A stretch of 64,000 bases of DNA from Aplidium turbinatum (Eukaryota; Chordata; Ascidiacea; Aplousobranchia; Polyclinidae): assembly GCA_918807975.1 (NCBI GenBank), contig OU964925.1:8470798-8534797 (forward strand). Reading direction: 5' to 3'. How positions within the stretch are numbered: the first letter of the stretch is position 1; every line of letters begins with the position of its first letter. Positions 45,101-50,925 of this stretch are shown here, in pieces. The notes under the pieces were generated by a model. The model ran no database searches. It was not told the DNA's origin and was given only the letters and a program-made list of their open reading frames with translations. The translations under genes and the position numbers were made by a program.

Positions 45101-47476
45101 GAAGCAAACACAGGGGAGATCAGGGACCAATGAGACAACAATAGTTTTTTCTATATTAACTAAATTAAATTACAGACCCTGTATACCAAACCACATTTTT
45201 CATAAAGCTTCACCTTTTGCTCACATCTTCAAAACATTTCAACAAAAAAATTGTTATTTTGATGTTTATTTTCACGTTTTAAATCCCACACTAAATTGTC
45301 CCACTGGTGCTTAACCTAAGGGAGCAGAGGGAAACTTTAAACATACATTTAGTGCAACAAGAAACTATTTACAAATAAAAAACAGAGATTTTACATTGAT
45401 TTCATGCAATTTCATACATAATTGATTTCATGCTTTTTATTCCTGTAATTTGCTTGATATTGTCAAAATATTTGATTTTTTGTCGTCCTTTTGTTCGTTT
45501 GCCTTGCACCATCCCAGTCAACATTGAATTTTCCAACGAGTTGCTTCTTGCTATGTGTCCGAAATATCTCAATTTTCTGAGGTTAATGTTGTTAATCAGA
45601 CTCCATTTATCGTTTATTTGTTCGGAAAAAAATTCATTTGTTTTTCTTTCCATCCAGCTGAAGCGTAATAGTCTTCTGTGACACCACGTTTCAAAACTTT
45701 TTAACTTTTTAATATCACGTTTTTTGCATGTCCAAATTTCACATCCATATGTGGCAATTGGGAAAACGAGAGTTCGCAGCAATCTTAATTTTGTGTTTTT
45801 ACCAATTGACCTCTGTTTCCACACCGTTTTGTTTCGACACTTTACATAAAAAAAAACGTTGAAATAAATAGTTTGAATGGATTGCCTCAACAAAGCGTTC
45901 AAACTTACAAAACAAACACTACTGAAAAGAAAATAGAATACATAATAGAGTTATTTAAATGTTCCATGAACTTTTTGAAAAAAAGATTTGTCAACATCAT
46001 CGTATTGTGTTATATATGCTTGTCCCAGATGTCCTTGAACAAAATGTCCCACCGGTGCCTGAAGCCCATTTTGACATATTTTTGCCTCTCACTCCAAAAC
46101 TTGAAACAAATTAACTTTGCAGTTTTTGCTTAATGGAAGTACAAGTTATAAGGATTAAATAAACTTAAAAACTACTTTCTACTAAGTCATTGTTAAACCA
46201 AAAACACGAAAGAAATCCGATCACTCCTGTTTGCTTCAGCAAATGAAAATAGCCTTTATGGTGCCATGCTTGGACTGCATAAATTTTTGCCATCAAACTA
46301 CGCTAAAGGACATTGACCAGTATCTCGCTTCCACGGGCAAAATGTCAGTCATTTCCGCTCACCACGGTTCAAGAAAACGGTAGTGTCTCACTGGTAAAGC
46401 GTCCCACTGGTCACCGATCTTCCCTACATGTAAAAGGGAGTACATGTTCCGCTTACCAAACAAAGGGCTATTCAACTGAAGTGATACAGGCTAGGTTTTT
46501 AGCATCGCCAAATATGGAAAATGTATGTGATGCAGCTGCCAAAACGGCATTTTCTACTTATACAAGACTTTAAAAATATATCAAAAACTGTATCGGCAAT
46601 TAAGTTAACACAAAAATAAAACAAACAATACATTTTGTAGAAAAAATTTGTATCAAGCTTTTATTTTCATATGTCAAACGGAATCGTTATAAATAAAGAT
46701 AAATCTTCATGTCTTTGCAAGGAAAAAGCAAGAAGAGAGTGCAACTGAAAACAAAACCAGTATCAAGATCTGTTATATGGAAATGATAAACAGGTTTTCG
46801 TCATCGCTGATGGTGTTGCATTGCCTAATACTTGCATCAAAAAATGGTTTCTCAGATGAGGAGCCTATAATTATATCAAGTGGAGCTACTGCGGTAGTCT
46901 TGTCTTTAATATCATCATTTCTATGTAGATATTTCTATCTAATACGCTGCAAATTTGATAGCTAAAAGAATTCACCAAACACACCTGAGTGTAGTAGCAA
47001 AAGTCAGTGTCAAAGTCGCAGTTGATTGGCCCATCTGGGATGGGCGCTGGGGTGGTGGGGGTGTCCCTGACCTGACCGTTGCTTGGTTTGTTATCCAGAT
47101 CAGTTGGAATGGAAGTTACTGAGAAATAGCAAACCAGTTACTCAACCTTGAAATCATTTATTTTTTACATTAAATTAACGTTTGCAGACGTTGAATCAAA
47201 GTACTTAAAATAACTGATTTTTCTGGCTGGGAAACAACCGCAACAGATAAGCTGAGATTTTATTAAACGTTATCACTGCAGGGATCAGCTGGAGGTTCGA
47301 AGCTTAACATAAAATAAATTTTACATTGTTCAAACATTAATATGCATATATGTGATATTGAATTTTTTGATCTTGACAACGCAGCGCCAGAAAAATGACT
47401 TACCGTGTGAAGTTAGAACAAATATCACACACACCCTCGTCAATGCACTCGGGCATATTTTGTCGAGGATTATCAT
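1..47476 (-). CDS. Giant secreted multi-MAM / LDLa protein gene, 3' end off the left edge
   Basis: One gene on the minus strand with about 65 exons. Exons 1-62 (47404-47476 down to 2228-2445) join in frame: every donor GT / acceptor AG pair leaves a matching phase, summing to 9,952 coding bases, about 3,317 residues. The order is signal peptide, MAM1-9, LDLa-A, MAM10, LDLa-B, MAM11, LDLa-C, MAM12-18, LDLa-D, MAM19 (start). MAM domains are about 160-residue extracellular beta-sandwich modules used for adhesion and homophilic or ligand contacts. LDLa modules are calcium-binding cysteine knots. This composition matches MAM-and-LDLa proteins such as MALRD1, but at a larger scale. No transmembrane segment, protease or kinase domain was seen, so the C-terminus and anchoring are unknown. 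Introns carry many transposons. Exon edges were read by eye, and a few could be off by a base. The product class is secure; orthology is not. Confidence 0.9.
206..455. repeat. Inverted-repeat element, Penelope-terminus-like
   Basis: Two arms of about 80 bases (206-286 and 375-455) are inverted and about 97% alike. The outer ends read aaaccataaacagacataa and its complement. The right arm starts with the hammerhead-like string gccgaaaacgttcg after a GGCT/AGCC stem, as in Penelope-like element ends. It lies in the intron between 160 and 878. A diverged relative is at 1150-1458. Confidence 0.7.
879..1046 (-). CDS. Cysteine-rich exon following MAM 19 start
   Basis: A 168-base open stretch bounded by AG (1047-1048) and GT (877-878). 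It begins [14 protein letters not shown], like the YHMYG strand of a MAM domain. It then turns cysteine-rich, with eight Cys in about 40 residues including a CC pair ([15 protein letters not shown]). I do not recognise this pattern as a named domain. Its start phase fits the +1 frame of the previous exon. Its end phase does not fit the long open frame of 1-159, so an exon may be missing between them. Confidence 0.5.
1150..1458. repeat. Second copy of the inverted-repeat element
   Basis: It has the same outer ends (ataaacaaacatacctgagc and its complement near 1435-1455) and the same inner string gtcgaaaacgttt at about 1377. It is more diverged than the copy at 206-455. It fills most of the intron between exons 1046 and 1656. 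Confidence 0.65.
1656..1817 (-). CDS. MAM 19 middle exon with an apparent one-base loss
   Basis: The first three quarters read as a normal MAM exon ([25 protein letters not shown]), in phase with exon 62. The end, ESCEMR, is in the +1 frame. It would join the next exon (FFFYMRD) exactly where MAM domains have C..RF.YHM. The exon is therefore one base short, the slip lying near 1680-1700. In the original frame a TGA is met just before the likely donor at 1654-1655. This could be a true lesion, an assembly error or an unrecognised intron. The donor, gtggct, is weak. Confidence 0.6.
2228..2445 (-). CDS. LDLa module D and start of MAM 19 (exon 62)
   Basis: A Thr/Pro linker leads into FTCVNDS, then KVCDFVSDC and DSSDEATC. 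This is an LDLa lacking one early cysteine, as in LDLa-A, which it resembles more than B or C. MAM19 starts at once ([21 protein letters not shown]). The phase-2/phase-1 junctions with 2918-3041 and 1656-1817 both fit. Confidence 0.86.
2918..5152 (-). CDS. MAM domain 18 (exons 58-61)
   Basis: The end of 4964-5152 ([12 protein letters not shown]), then 4099-4220 ([23 protein letters not shown]), 3594-3754 ([18 protein letters not shown]) and 2918-3041 ([26 protein letters not shown]). The segment between DW and DHT is much shorter than in the other MAMs. The 4221-4963 intron contains a SINE1 copy. Confidence 0.86.
4258..4549 (+). repeat. tRNA-derived SINE, family 1, copy A
   Basis: It starts with a pol III A box (ttagctcagtggttacgcgc) and a B box (ggttcgactct) about 40 bases later. 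A body of about 220 bases follows, ending in gtcagtccgaggataaagat and then a (cca)n-like tail. A second copy at 5446 and a reversed one at 49862 share the whole body. Confidence 0.85.
4964..6383 (-). CDS. MAM domain 17 (exons 56-58)
   Basis: Exons 6197-6383 ([38 protein letters not shown]), 5875-6065 ([27 protein letters not shown]) and the first part of 4964-5152 ([20 protein letters not shown]). The YHMYG core is altered to FVLFGS. The 5153-5874 intron contains one copy of the tRNA-derived SINE1 family. Confidence 0.87.
5446..5728 (+). repeat. tRNA-derived SINE, family 1, copy B
   Basis: It has the A box ttagctcagtggttacgcgc and the B box ggttcggctct. The body matches copy A at about 85-90%, including the string ggataattcc-like centre and the tail gtcagtccgaggataacgat. 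It sits in the intron between MAM17 exons. Confidence 0.85.
6384..7739. other. Intron without recognisable content
   Basis: I see no gene or repeat family here. Other plain introns of 300 bases or more are 13445-14154, 14948-15502, 16629-17983, 18814-19356, 19589-20128, 20275-20663, 22156-22507, 23367-23810, 24356-24898, 26245-26715, 26819-27176, 27612-28016, 28535-29317, 29881-30289, 31445-31816, 33719-34288, 34829-35301, 35543-35892, 36060-36365, 37824-38311, 42133-42604, 42913-43443, 43631-43951 and 44106-44660. The intron 18109-18682 has only a short degenerate tandem (tagatgga units near 18208-18240). Confidence 0.6.
7740..12203 (-). CDS. MAM domain 16 (exons 53-55)
   Basis: Exons 11992-12203 ([28 protein letters not shown]), 11219-11374 ([18 protein letters not shown]) and 7740-7854 ([22 protein letters not shown]). 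The 3.4-kb intron 7855-11218 is the largest in the gene. Most of that size comes from the nested hAT elements at 8011-10579. Confidence 0.88.
8470..10147 (-). mobile_element. Inner hAT element, internally deleted
   Basis: It has perfect 16-base terminal inverted repeats, caggggcggatccagg (8470-8485) and its complement ending at 10147. It is flanked by an exact 8-base duplication catgctgc (8462-8469 and 10148-10155). The 1,678-base element keeps the C-terminal part of a transposase at 9373-9687. It inserted into the older outer hAT, whose own duplication has already changed. Confidence 0.92.
9373..9687 (-). pseudogene. hAT transposase C-terminal dimerisation fragment
   Basis: About 104 codons are open. 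The stretch [19 protein letters not shown], then [15 protein letters not shown], is the classic hAT dimerisation-region signature (ERSFS..R..K...R). The rest of a hAT transposase (about 600 residues, with the catalytic region and BED finger) is missing. The element can therefore only move if another copy supplies the enzyme. Confidence 0.9.
10676..10790 (-). mobile_element. Penelope-type terminal fragment
   Basis: On the minus strand it reads cctgatgaaggtgccgaaaa then cgtttgac (about 10754-10782). This hammerhead-like string is common at the ends of Penelope-like retroelements. Only this terminus is present. No reverse transcriptase is seen nearby, so it is a truncated fossil. Confidence 0.55.
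10920..11066 (-). repeat. tRNA-derived SINE relic
   Basis: On the minus strand the A box ctgagtggccgagtggtgag is clear. The B box is decayed (cagtttgatgccgctcc). The tail, atgtcccttcgctgcttc, matches the tail after the SINE at 21268 (atgtcacttcgctgcttc). This links the two as relatives. Confidence 0.6.
12387..14679 (-). CDS. MAM domain 15 plus Thr-rich linker (exons 49-52)
   Basis: Exons 14536-14679 ([24 protein letters not shown]), 14155-14309 ([30 protein letters not shown]), 13314-13444 (GSQGDVW) and 12387-12528 ([18 protein letters not shown]). The last exon then runs into a linker, [19 protein letters not shown], a likely O-glycosylated stalk. The intron 12529-13313 holds a Penelope-type terminus. 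Confidence 0.88.
12655..12905 (-). mobile_element. Penelope-type terminal fragment
   Basis: On the minus strand, gctgatgagagaccgtggc, then ttcgtcgaaaacc (12683-12720), has the CTGATGA ... GAAA arrangement with a GAC/GTC stem. A second gaaacgtt-like string lies near 12885. No coding part remains. It lies in the intron 12529-13313 of the MAM gene. Confidence 0.5.
14398..14505 (+). repeat. Purine-rich tract
   Basis: About 105 bases are almost purely A and G on the plus strand (units like aaaagagaa). It lies between two MAM15 exons. On the transcribed strand it is a long polypyrimidine run about 30-140 bases inside the intron just downstream of exon 14536-14679. Confidence 0.7.
14857..16628 (-). 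CDS. MAM domain 14 (exons 45-48)
   Basis: The end of 16448-16628 ([11 protein letters not shown]), then 15939-16147 ([30 protein letters not shown]), 15503-15662 ([22 protein letters not shown]) and 14857-14947 ([19 protein letters not shown]). The usual G|HY intron is missing, so 15939-16147 spans two modules. The W|Y junction is phase 2. Confidence 0.88.
16448..19588 (-). CDS. MAM domain 13 (exons 42-45)
   Basis: The second half of 19357-19588 ([21 protein letters not shown]), exons 18683-18813 ([15 protein letters not shown]), 17984-18108 ([24 protein letters not shown]) and the first part of 16448-16628 ([21 protein letters not shown]). The 1.35-kb intron 16629-17983 holds no repeat or gene that I can name. 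Confidence 0.88.
19357..21155 (-). CDS. MAM domain 12 (exons 39-42)
   Basis: The end of 20966-21155 ([15 protein letters not shown]), then 20664-20789 ([18 protein letters not shown]), 20129-20274 (GTQGLAWS) and the first part of 19357-19588 ([16 protein letters not shown]). This is a divergent MAM. The usual DHT is replaced by DQTTG, and the YHMYG motif is degraded to YLYLGG. For 19357-19588 I chose the acceptor at 19589-19590 because only it restores the reading phase with the preceding exon. Confidence 0.82.
20966..22155 (-). CDS. LDLa module C (exons 38-39)
   Basis: A six-cysteine module across a phase-0 intron: [20 protein letters not shown] in 21961-22155, continued by VCDYIADC and SHSDEANC in 20966-21155. 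It keeps the DC..HSDE..C calcium-site pattern. The intron (21156-21960) contains a tRNA-Ser-like SINE. Confidence 0.88.
21268..21590 (+). repeat. tRNA-Ser-like SINE, family 2, copy A
   Basis: It has the A box ccgtggccgagtggttagcg and the B box tgttcgactccag, a tRNA-Ser-like head. The body is about 240 bases and ends in a (caaa)n tail (aaacaaacaaacaaac). It is nearly identical to the copy at 41281, so both are young. It lies in the intron splitting LDLa-C. Confidence 0.9.
21961..23938 (-). CDS. MAM domain 11 (exons 34-38)
   Basis: The end of 23811-23938 (CDFEEGLCD), then 23258-23366 ([20 protein letters not shown]), 22812-22980 ([28 protein letters not shown]), 22508-22609 (DGGPWTKLW, ending KNFQ) and the start of 21961-22155 ([20 protein letters not shown]). 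A proline/threonine-rich linker ([10 protein letters not shown]) follows before LDLa-C. Confidence 0.88.
23811..24355 (-). CDS. LDLa module B (exons 33-34)
   Basis: A complete six-cysteine LDLa split by a phase-2 intron after C-QPDQTR. The second exon (23811-23938) reads C-TRGS-C, then [18 protein letters not shown]. The calcium-box acidic residues (D..D..D.SDE) are all present, so calcium binding is expected. MAM11 starts five residues further on. Confidence 0.88.
24211..26057 (-). CDS. MAM domain 10 (exons 30-33)
   Basis: The end of exon 25887-26057 ([19 protein letters not shown]), 25631-25725 ([12 protein letters not shown]), 24899-25064 ([11 protein letters not shown]) and 24211-24355 ([18 protein letters not shown]). 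The second-to-third exon junction is phase 0 at CQ|VFF, not the usual W|Y position. The 25065-25630 intron holds the large foldback element. Confidence 0.85.
25094..25504. mobile_element. Long foldback element
   Basis: Two arms of about 160 bases (25134-25294 and 25346-25504) are inverted copies that differ by one T in a homopolymer. The short loop is itself a hairpin (ctgttgagtt / aactcaacag). The block is preceded by an unpaired 40-base head (25094-25133). An exact 13-base repeat, tcagtactataaa, flanks the whole (25081-25093 and 25505-25517), consistent with a target duplication. No coding capacity. The head recurs at 32522. Confidence 0.85.
25887..26244 (-). CDS. LDLa module A (exons 29-30)
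   Basis: Exon 26149-26244 and the start of 25887-26057. The cysteine pattern ends KVCDFTVDC then WDEATC. It has the VCD..DC and DE..C features of LDL-receptor class A modules, but one early cysteine is missing. A Thr/Pro/Ser stretch precedes it. MAM10 begins three residues later ([10 protein letters not shown]). Confidence 0.75.
26716..28148 (-). CDS. MAM domain 9 (exons 25-28)
   Basis: Exons 28017-28148 ([26 protein letters not shown]), 27491-27611 ([22 protein letters not shown]), 27177-27303 ([22 protein letters not shown]) and 26716-26818 ([16 protein letters not shown]). It has the canonical four-exon layout. The first nucleotide of the next exon completes a glycine leading into LDLa-A. 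Confidence 0.88.
28316..28400 (-). repeat. tRNA-like relic
   Basis: On the minus strand a B-box-like string, gcaggttcgaccccctgc, forms a TPsiC-like hairpin. The A box is poor. It lies beside exon 28444-28534 and is probably a SINE fragment rather than a working tRNA gene. Confidence 0.5.
28444..30515 (-). CDS. MAM domain 8 (exons 21-24)
   Basis: The second half of 30290-30515 ([16 protein letters not shown]), exons 29742-29880 ([26 protein letters not shown]), 29318-29471 ([22 protein letters not shown]) and 28444-28534 ([18 protein letters not shown]). The canonical four-exon MAM layout is present, with phases 1, 2 and 0 at its three internal introns. Confidence 0.88.
30290..32058 (-). CDS. 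MAM domain 7 (exons 19-21)
   Basis: The second half of 31817-32058 ([18 protein letters not shown]), exon 31202-31444 ([28 protein letters not shown]) and the first part of 30290-30515 ([17 protein letters not shown]). The middle exon has 81 whole codons, phase 0 at both ends. The 30516-31201 intron contains a SINE with a clear target duplication. Confidence 0.88.
30608..30865 (+). repeat. tRNA-derived SINE, family 3
   Basis: It has the A box gagatggcgcaacggataag and the B box ggttcgactcccgg. A 12-base target duplication, tactggccaatt, sits exactly on both sides (30596-30607 and 30866-30877). The 258-base length and flank repeat fit LINE-driven insertion. It lies in the intron between the MAM7 and MAM8 exons. 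Confidence 0.9.
31817..34828 (-). CDS. MAM domain 6 (exons 15-19)
   Basis: The end of 34684-34828 ([10 protein letters not shown]), then 34289-34399 ([18 protein letters not shown]), 33561-33718 ([20 protein letters not shown]), 32324-32462 ([16 protein letters not shown]) and the start of 31817-32058 ([10 protein letters not shown]). A proline-rich linker of about 20 residues (VPPTVPP, PTPPPTP) follows. The split between [10 protein letters not shown] and GDISIDD is a phase-1 intron not used in most other domains. Confidence 0.88.
32517..32700. repeat. Foldback repeat sharing the head of 25094-25504
   Basis: The first 85-90 bases (gagtttcgcttttaggagca, then cctgatgctgcgagttc) match the head and inner edge of the 25094 element at roughly 85%. 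After that the sequence differs and forms its own hairpin (ctgtggtaatagcga / tcgctattaccacag). It lies in the intron 32463-33560. Confidence 0.7.
32799..32905. repeat. Dispersed repeat shared with intergenic region
   Basis: gttgagaaggagcgatcttt recurs at 50692. The following cacgtgtttatcgctg, then cttgctacactcgac and gagaaacac, recurs at 52066-52115. The latter forms a gtgttt / aaacac stem. The family is unknown. Confidence 0.6.
34684..36059 (-). CDS. MAM domain 5 (exons 13-15)
   Basis: Exons 35893-36059 ([33 protein letters not shown]), 35302-35542 ([27 protein letters not shown], ending DDFQ) and the first part of 34684-34828 ([17 protein letters not shown]). The Q|VVVE junction is phase 0. 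The 36060-36365 and 35543-35892 introns hold nothing recognisable. Confidence 0.88.
36366..38522 (-). CDS. MAM domain 4 (exons 10-12)
   Basis: The second half of 38312-38522 ([10 protein letters not shown]), exon 37640-37823 ([20 protein letters not shown]) and exon 36366-36612. The phase-2 split reconstitutes CFNFWYHMFG. Exon 36366-36612 then holds the rest of the domain through the closing [10 protein letters not shown], so the usual Q|VVFE intron is absent here. Confidence 0.88.
37431..37520 (+). repeat. tRNA-like relic
   Basis: gtagcgcctggctgac and a B-box-like gagttcgatacct suggest a decayed tRNA-derived SINE head. There is no matching second copy in the window. It lies in the intron 36613-37639, which otherwise has no recognised content. 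Confidence 0.4.
38312..42132 (-). CDS. MAM domain 3 (exons 7-10)
   Basis: The end of 41992-42132 (CDFEK), then 41072-41188 ([18 protein letters not shown]), 40625-40870 ([25 protein letters not shown]) and the start of 38312-38522 ([16 protein letters not shown]). All junctions up to 38312 are phase 0. The 2.1-kb intron between 38523 and 40624 contains a Penelope-like element tail on the opposite strand. The 41189-41991 intron holds a tRNA-derived SINE. Confidence 0.88.
39650..40612 (+). mobile_element. Penelope-like retroelement tail (broken, 5' truncated)
   Basis: Pieces of the C-terminal reverse-transcriptase region (near 39680-39910, e.g. WKSGL-like start and SRARLVC) are followed by a GIY-YIG endonuclease-like region (near 39990-40120). 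Downstream at 40485-40512 is a hammerhead-like motif, and then an AT-rich end resembling the inverted repeats at 206-455. The element lies antisense to the MAM gene, inside the intron 38523-40624. It is a fossil: most of it is missing and the coding part has several breaks. Confidence 0.8.
40485..40512 (+). ncRNA. Hammerhead-like ribozyme motif of the Penelope element
   Basis: ctgatga, a stem gacac / gtgtc closed by the loop acgtaa, then gaaa. The flanks aataattc and gagttatt can pair as helix I. The stem has one extra G next to the core, and helix III is too short for a good monomer. Activity is therefore doubtful; a dimer form is known for this family. Confidence 0.5.
41281..41590 (+). repeat. 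tRNA-Ser-like SINE, family 2, copy B
   Basis: Nearly identical to 21268-21590 through the head (ccgtggccgagtggttagcg) and body, with only a few differences, and ending in an (caaa)n-type tail. It lies in the intron 41189-41991 of the MAM gene. Confidence 0.9.
41992..43630 (-). CDS. MAM domain 2 (exons 5-7)
   Basis: The second half of exon 43444-43630 ([16 protein letters not shown]), exon 42605-42912 and the first part of 41992-42132. Exon 42605-42912 is 308 bases and unusually large because the usual G|HY and W|Y introns are missing. It carries the DHT motif, [27 protein letters not shown] and GNQGNQWR in one piece. The domain closes with LVFEAVRG and DSDFGLDDI. Confidence 0.88.
43444..47118 (-). 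CDS. MAM domain 1 (exons 2-5)
   Basis: Exons 46985-47118, 44661-44857, 43952-44105 and the first part of 43444-43630. A Pro/Thr-rich linker precedes the domain. Hallmarks are [25 protein letters not shown] with [14 protein letters not shown] spliced to YSMYG, and the closing [10 protein letters not shown]. The intron between 44857 and 46985 is the longest before MAM3 and holds an RTE-like LINE piece. The W|Y intron is in phase 2 and the Q|I intron in phase 0, a pattern repeated in later domains. Confidence 0.88.
45402..45902 (-). pseudogene. RTE-like LINE 3' coding fragment
   Basis: An open frame of about 150 codons contains [18 protein letters not shown] and [17 protein letters not shown]. 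This is the C-terminal region after the reverse transcriptase in RTE/BovB-like LINEs. The endonuclease and RT core are absent, so it is 5' truncated as is usual for LINE copies. The surrounding intron (44858-46984) has no other feature that I can name. Confidence 0.8.
47404..47476 (-). CDS. Exon 1: start codon and signal peptide of the MAM/LDLa gene
   Basis: The ATG is at 47476-47474 and the donor (gtaagt) follows 47404. The 24 codons begin M-I-I-L-D-K and continue into a hydrophobic stretch (V-C-V-I-F-V-L), then T-S-H, like an N-terminal signal peptide. The single leftover base joins exon 2 as V-T-S-I-P-T. Reading upstream in the same frame, I meet a TAG before any other ATG, which supports this start. 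No TATA box or other core promoter was recognised just upstream. Confidence 0.75.
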
Positions 47477-49861
47477 GATCAAGCACTCATATACTCCAAC
47501 ACATAGCAGATAAGCAGTTTTGCAATAACTTGAAGCCTAAAATATCTGAAGAAAATAAATCAATGGAGCATACCGAACAGCACCTGTTGGTATTTTTCTT
47601 GGGGAGTTTACATTTTCCCTTACGTATGGGCTACGGGCTACTGCTACCCTTTACTAACAATCCCTCAGATTCATTTTCTCCCTTAGGACGGTAGAATATG
47701 GCTCGCCTTGCTGTTTCAAGACTATTCATTGATATAAACTGCACCATGGTTGGACTGATACAAAAACAAGTATCTCTGTAAAAAGGATGGCACGCGTAGA
47801 ATGACTCCTACACATTAAGTCTGCTGATTATTGCATATTAGTGCTAACCGTTTTAAGCTTTCTCCGTTGGATTTGTTCGATAAGGGCAAAGGGAAGGCTG
47901 ATAAAACATTGCGGAAAAATCTTAGGGCTTACTGTAGATACTAGAACAAAGAAAATATCGACAACACAGGCGATACAATCTTACGTAAATAAAAAAAACT
48001 TGACTTTTAAGACTTTTGATTACTTTTTGTTTTGTTACAGAACAAGAGTCGAACAGTAGACCTTTCAGTTTGGATGCCATAGTGCCTTGGTTTTTGCAGA
48101 TTGCCTTCATGTCAAAATCGATAGTGCTTTTAATCATGAACGCAAATCAAACGTGGTTTGATTAATATTAACCATCAAACATTTTTACAGTGATTTATCG
48201 TTTGAAGACTTAAATTTCAATTGATAAAAAAGCGACTTCTGTTTTACTTTGATGACTGTCTTCATTCGAAGTTTCAATCAAAAGTAAACGACTTGAGTTG
48301 ATGAAGCGGAATTATAAAATAACAAAAAGTATTAGATCTGCTTTGCGTTTTTCAAAATAAAGAAACTCATTTGTTGTGGGTCAGAAAGCCACTTTAGTTT
48401 CACACAACTGAATAAAAAGATCGCGCAAAGATGCAAGGTTCTTTCATGGGATATCAAAAATTGAAATTGCTTGAGAATGATTTGACACAAATGAACATAT
48501 CGACTGAAAAACAACAAATGGAACAAAAATTTTTAGTGGATTTGATAAAAAAAAAACATCAATACTGTAGGTGATAATATTGCGTAAAATATAAATGAAA
48601 CAAACATTATCATAAAATTTTGTTAATGAAAAGTTTAGGCCAGTTAAAAAAACGTTTTAGTATGCTAGACCTTTTATTAATCCAAAAGCTCCTAACCACT
48701 TAATCACAGATGGAAATCTAATTTTGTTAATTTTAATATCAAATCTACGTGTCTTAATCTTACGACTGTGTTGTATTACTTTAACACATAGCAACAAATT
48801 AGATCCAACTTGTAAAACATACATCGATTGTTAGGAGTAAAAAACTAAAATTAACTATAGCCTACATCTCGTGACCATTAGAGTAATAGCAGTTGTAAAC
48901 TTGACAATAAAAAATAAACCTCCTTTTGTGCGTTTGCAATTTGCCTTTGTGCAAAGCTATACCTTCTCTAATCCACAATTTGAGTGTTGCTGTTCTTTTT
49001 TGTTTCATGTTGCGCAATTTCTAGCCGAATATGTTGTACCACTGTGATTATATGGACGGTGTTATATAATCAAGCAGGGAAAGGTTGTGCAGGTAATGTA
49101 TGACTTAAACAAACAACAGTTTATTGCTGATTAACTGTGCATTGTTTTTAAACGAGCAAGGCAATTTACCTCGCGGCTGGTACGGCAATGCGACCGGGAT
49201 TTATTTGCATTGCTTAAATAATACTTTTATTCGGGTACCGTAGTTTATGAGATGCCTTTGGGAAAATGGAAGTAAAATAGAGATGTTACTCATAGTAAGA
49301 ATATTGAGCTAAAATGGATTAGGAGTTACATTGAAATTATTTTTTCGATAATTTGCAAACTTGCTGACTTAATAAATAGGCTACTTATTGCAACTGCCAA
49401 AAATAATAATTCAAGAAAACTTCTGCAGATGTTGAATCAATGTATAAAAGGACTGATATTCTGCTAGCTTCGGTCTGCCGGAAGCATATATATCAGGAGC
49501 AACCACGAAACCATGAGACATAACGTCTGCAACCCATTGGCTGTTGGATTACTATGGTCTTTCATATTATTCAATTTTTTTTTTTAAAACTATGTTATCA
49601 ATCCATTCGTTTTGCATCCTCTCCCACATATGGATTATTATTATCAAACTTCTTCGATTAAGAAAGAATTTAAACCTTGACAGGTACCAAGGTTGGAGCT
49701 GTCCTCACAAAGCAACGGCATTTCTAGAATCATCATCTTGCTTTATAGGCTTGCTGATTGTGATATCTGCCAGTTCAACTTTTATACTGCACAAAAATTT
49801 ATCATAACTCAATAGTTTCAAACAAAAATAAATTGAGAACAGTTTAACTCCAGGTTACAAA
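47477..49861. other. Region upstream of the MAM gene
   Basis: AT-rich, no credible coding region. It should contain the promoter and any 5' UTR of the minus-strand MAM gene, but I see no firm TATA box or initiator. Copies of the short palindromic repeat (tctgcagatgttgaatcaat) lie at 49422-49470 here and at 47172-47230 in the first intron. Confidence 0.5.
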
Positions 49862-50115
49862 CGTTGGTTGGTTTTTGAATCTTTATCCTCGGACTGACAA
49901 AGCCCATGATTGGGTTATTCCTGGTAGATTCGCATACTTGTAGAGGATCTTGATACAGGGCCGGTTACTGAGATTGACAAAGTGAAGTTTTCTGATTGTT
50001 AAAGTGTTGCTGTTGGAGACTTATTCCATTGATCAGGTGCCGCTGAATGGAAGGCAGTATTGAAATGCGTTGCTCAAACGCACACCCTGAGAATCGAAAT
50101 CGCTACCCCTGCCAT
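49862..50115 (-). repeat. tRNA-derived SINE, family 1, copy C (degenerate head)
   Basis: The plus strand begins ttggttggtttttgaatctt, then tatcctcggactgacaaagc, the reverse complement of the SINE1 tail. The body runs to about 50090. The tRNA-like head is decayed. Confidence 0.8.
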
Positions 50116-50925
50116 TTACCTCTTTCGCTGTTGCCGGAAAGTGGTTGCTTTCCCCAACGTTTCGCCAGTCAGCACGATTGACTTCATCACAGAAATGGAG
50201 CAAGGAATCACCTGTTTTGAGGATGCGAGTATCTCACATATTCCGAGTGCTCTCCCTGGCACATTGTGGAAGAACACTGTCAATCAAAAAGATTGAAAAG
50301 CTCGAATTTAATCAAGAACTGAGTGACTTCTAACGGATAGGCTAGTTGCAAAATAGTCTGCCAATTGTGATTTGTCAAAGCGCATCAGAACATTTGCCGT
50401 GAACTGAAGTGAATACTCCGATCTGAAGTAAATGCTTCGAATAATTTATTTTTATTTTACTTTGAAACAAAACATCAACTTTATTTAATTTTTATTGGCA
50501 AGCTGTTAGTCAATTATTAAGAGCATTAAAAATAAGCAAACTGTACACATAAGTGATTGTAAGTTGGTTGATGTAACGTGTCGAAATGTTAAATATACAG
50601 ATGTTACATAACTATATCAACACAAACAAAAGGAAATGCAAAGTAGGTGAAAGGTTAAGTGTTAACAAATTCCTATCTGAGATAAATATAGTTGAGAAGG
50701 AGCGATCTTTTCAACTGTGCATATCCTTTGCGACAATTAGTTTAGTAGTTTTCTTTCCACAAAGGTAAGGATTCAACTGACTGACAATAGCAGCGATTGA
50801 GAAATACAGTAGCCTTTGTGGCAAGAATTAGTGGTGTGATACTGCGCGAAAAAAAAAAGATACTGATGAGCTTTTTCGCACAACTATGTTGTGCGAAAGA
50901 GAAGAAAAAAAAATGATGCGCTTTA

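Noticed and set aside
44778-45314. 178-codon plus-strand frame
   Set aside because: It overlaps MAM1 exon 44661-44857 on the opposite strand. The rest is low-complexity, lysine-rich AT sequence.
46313-46573. 86-codon plus-strand frame in an intron
   Set aside because: No family resemblance and no flanking signals. It could be part of an unrecognised repeat.
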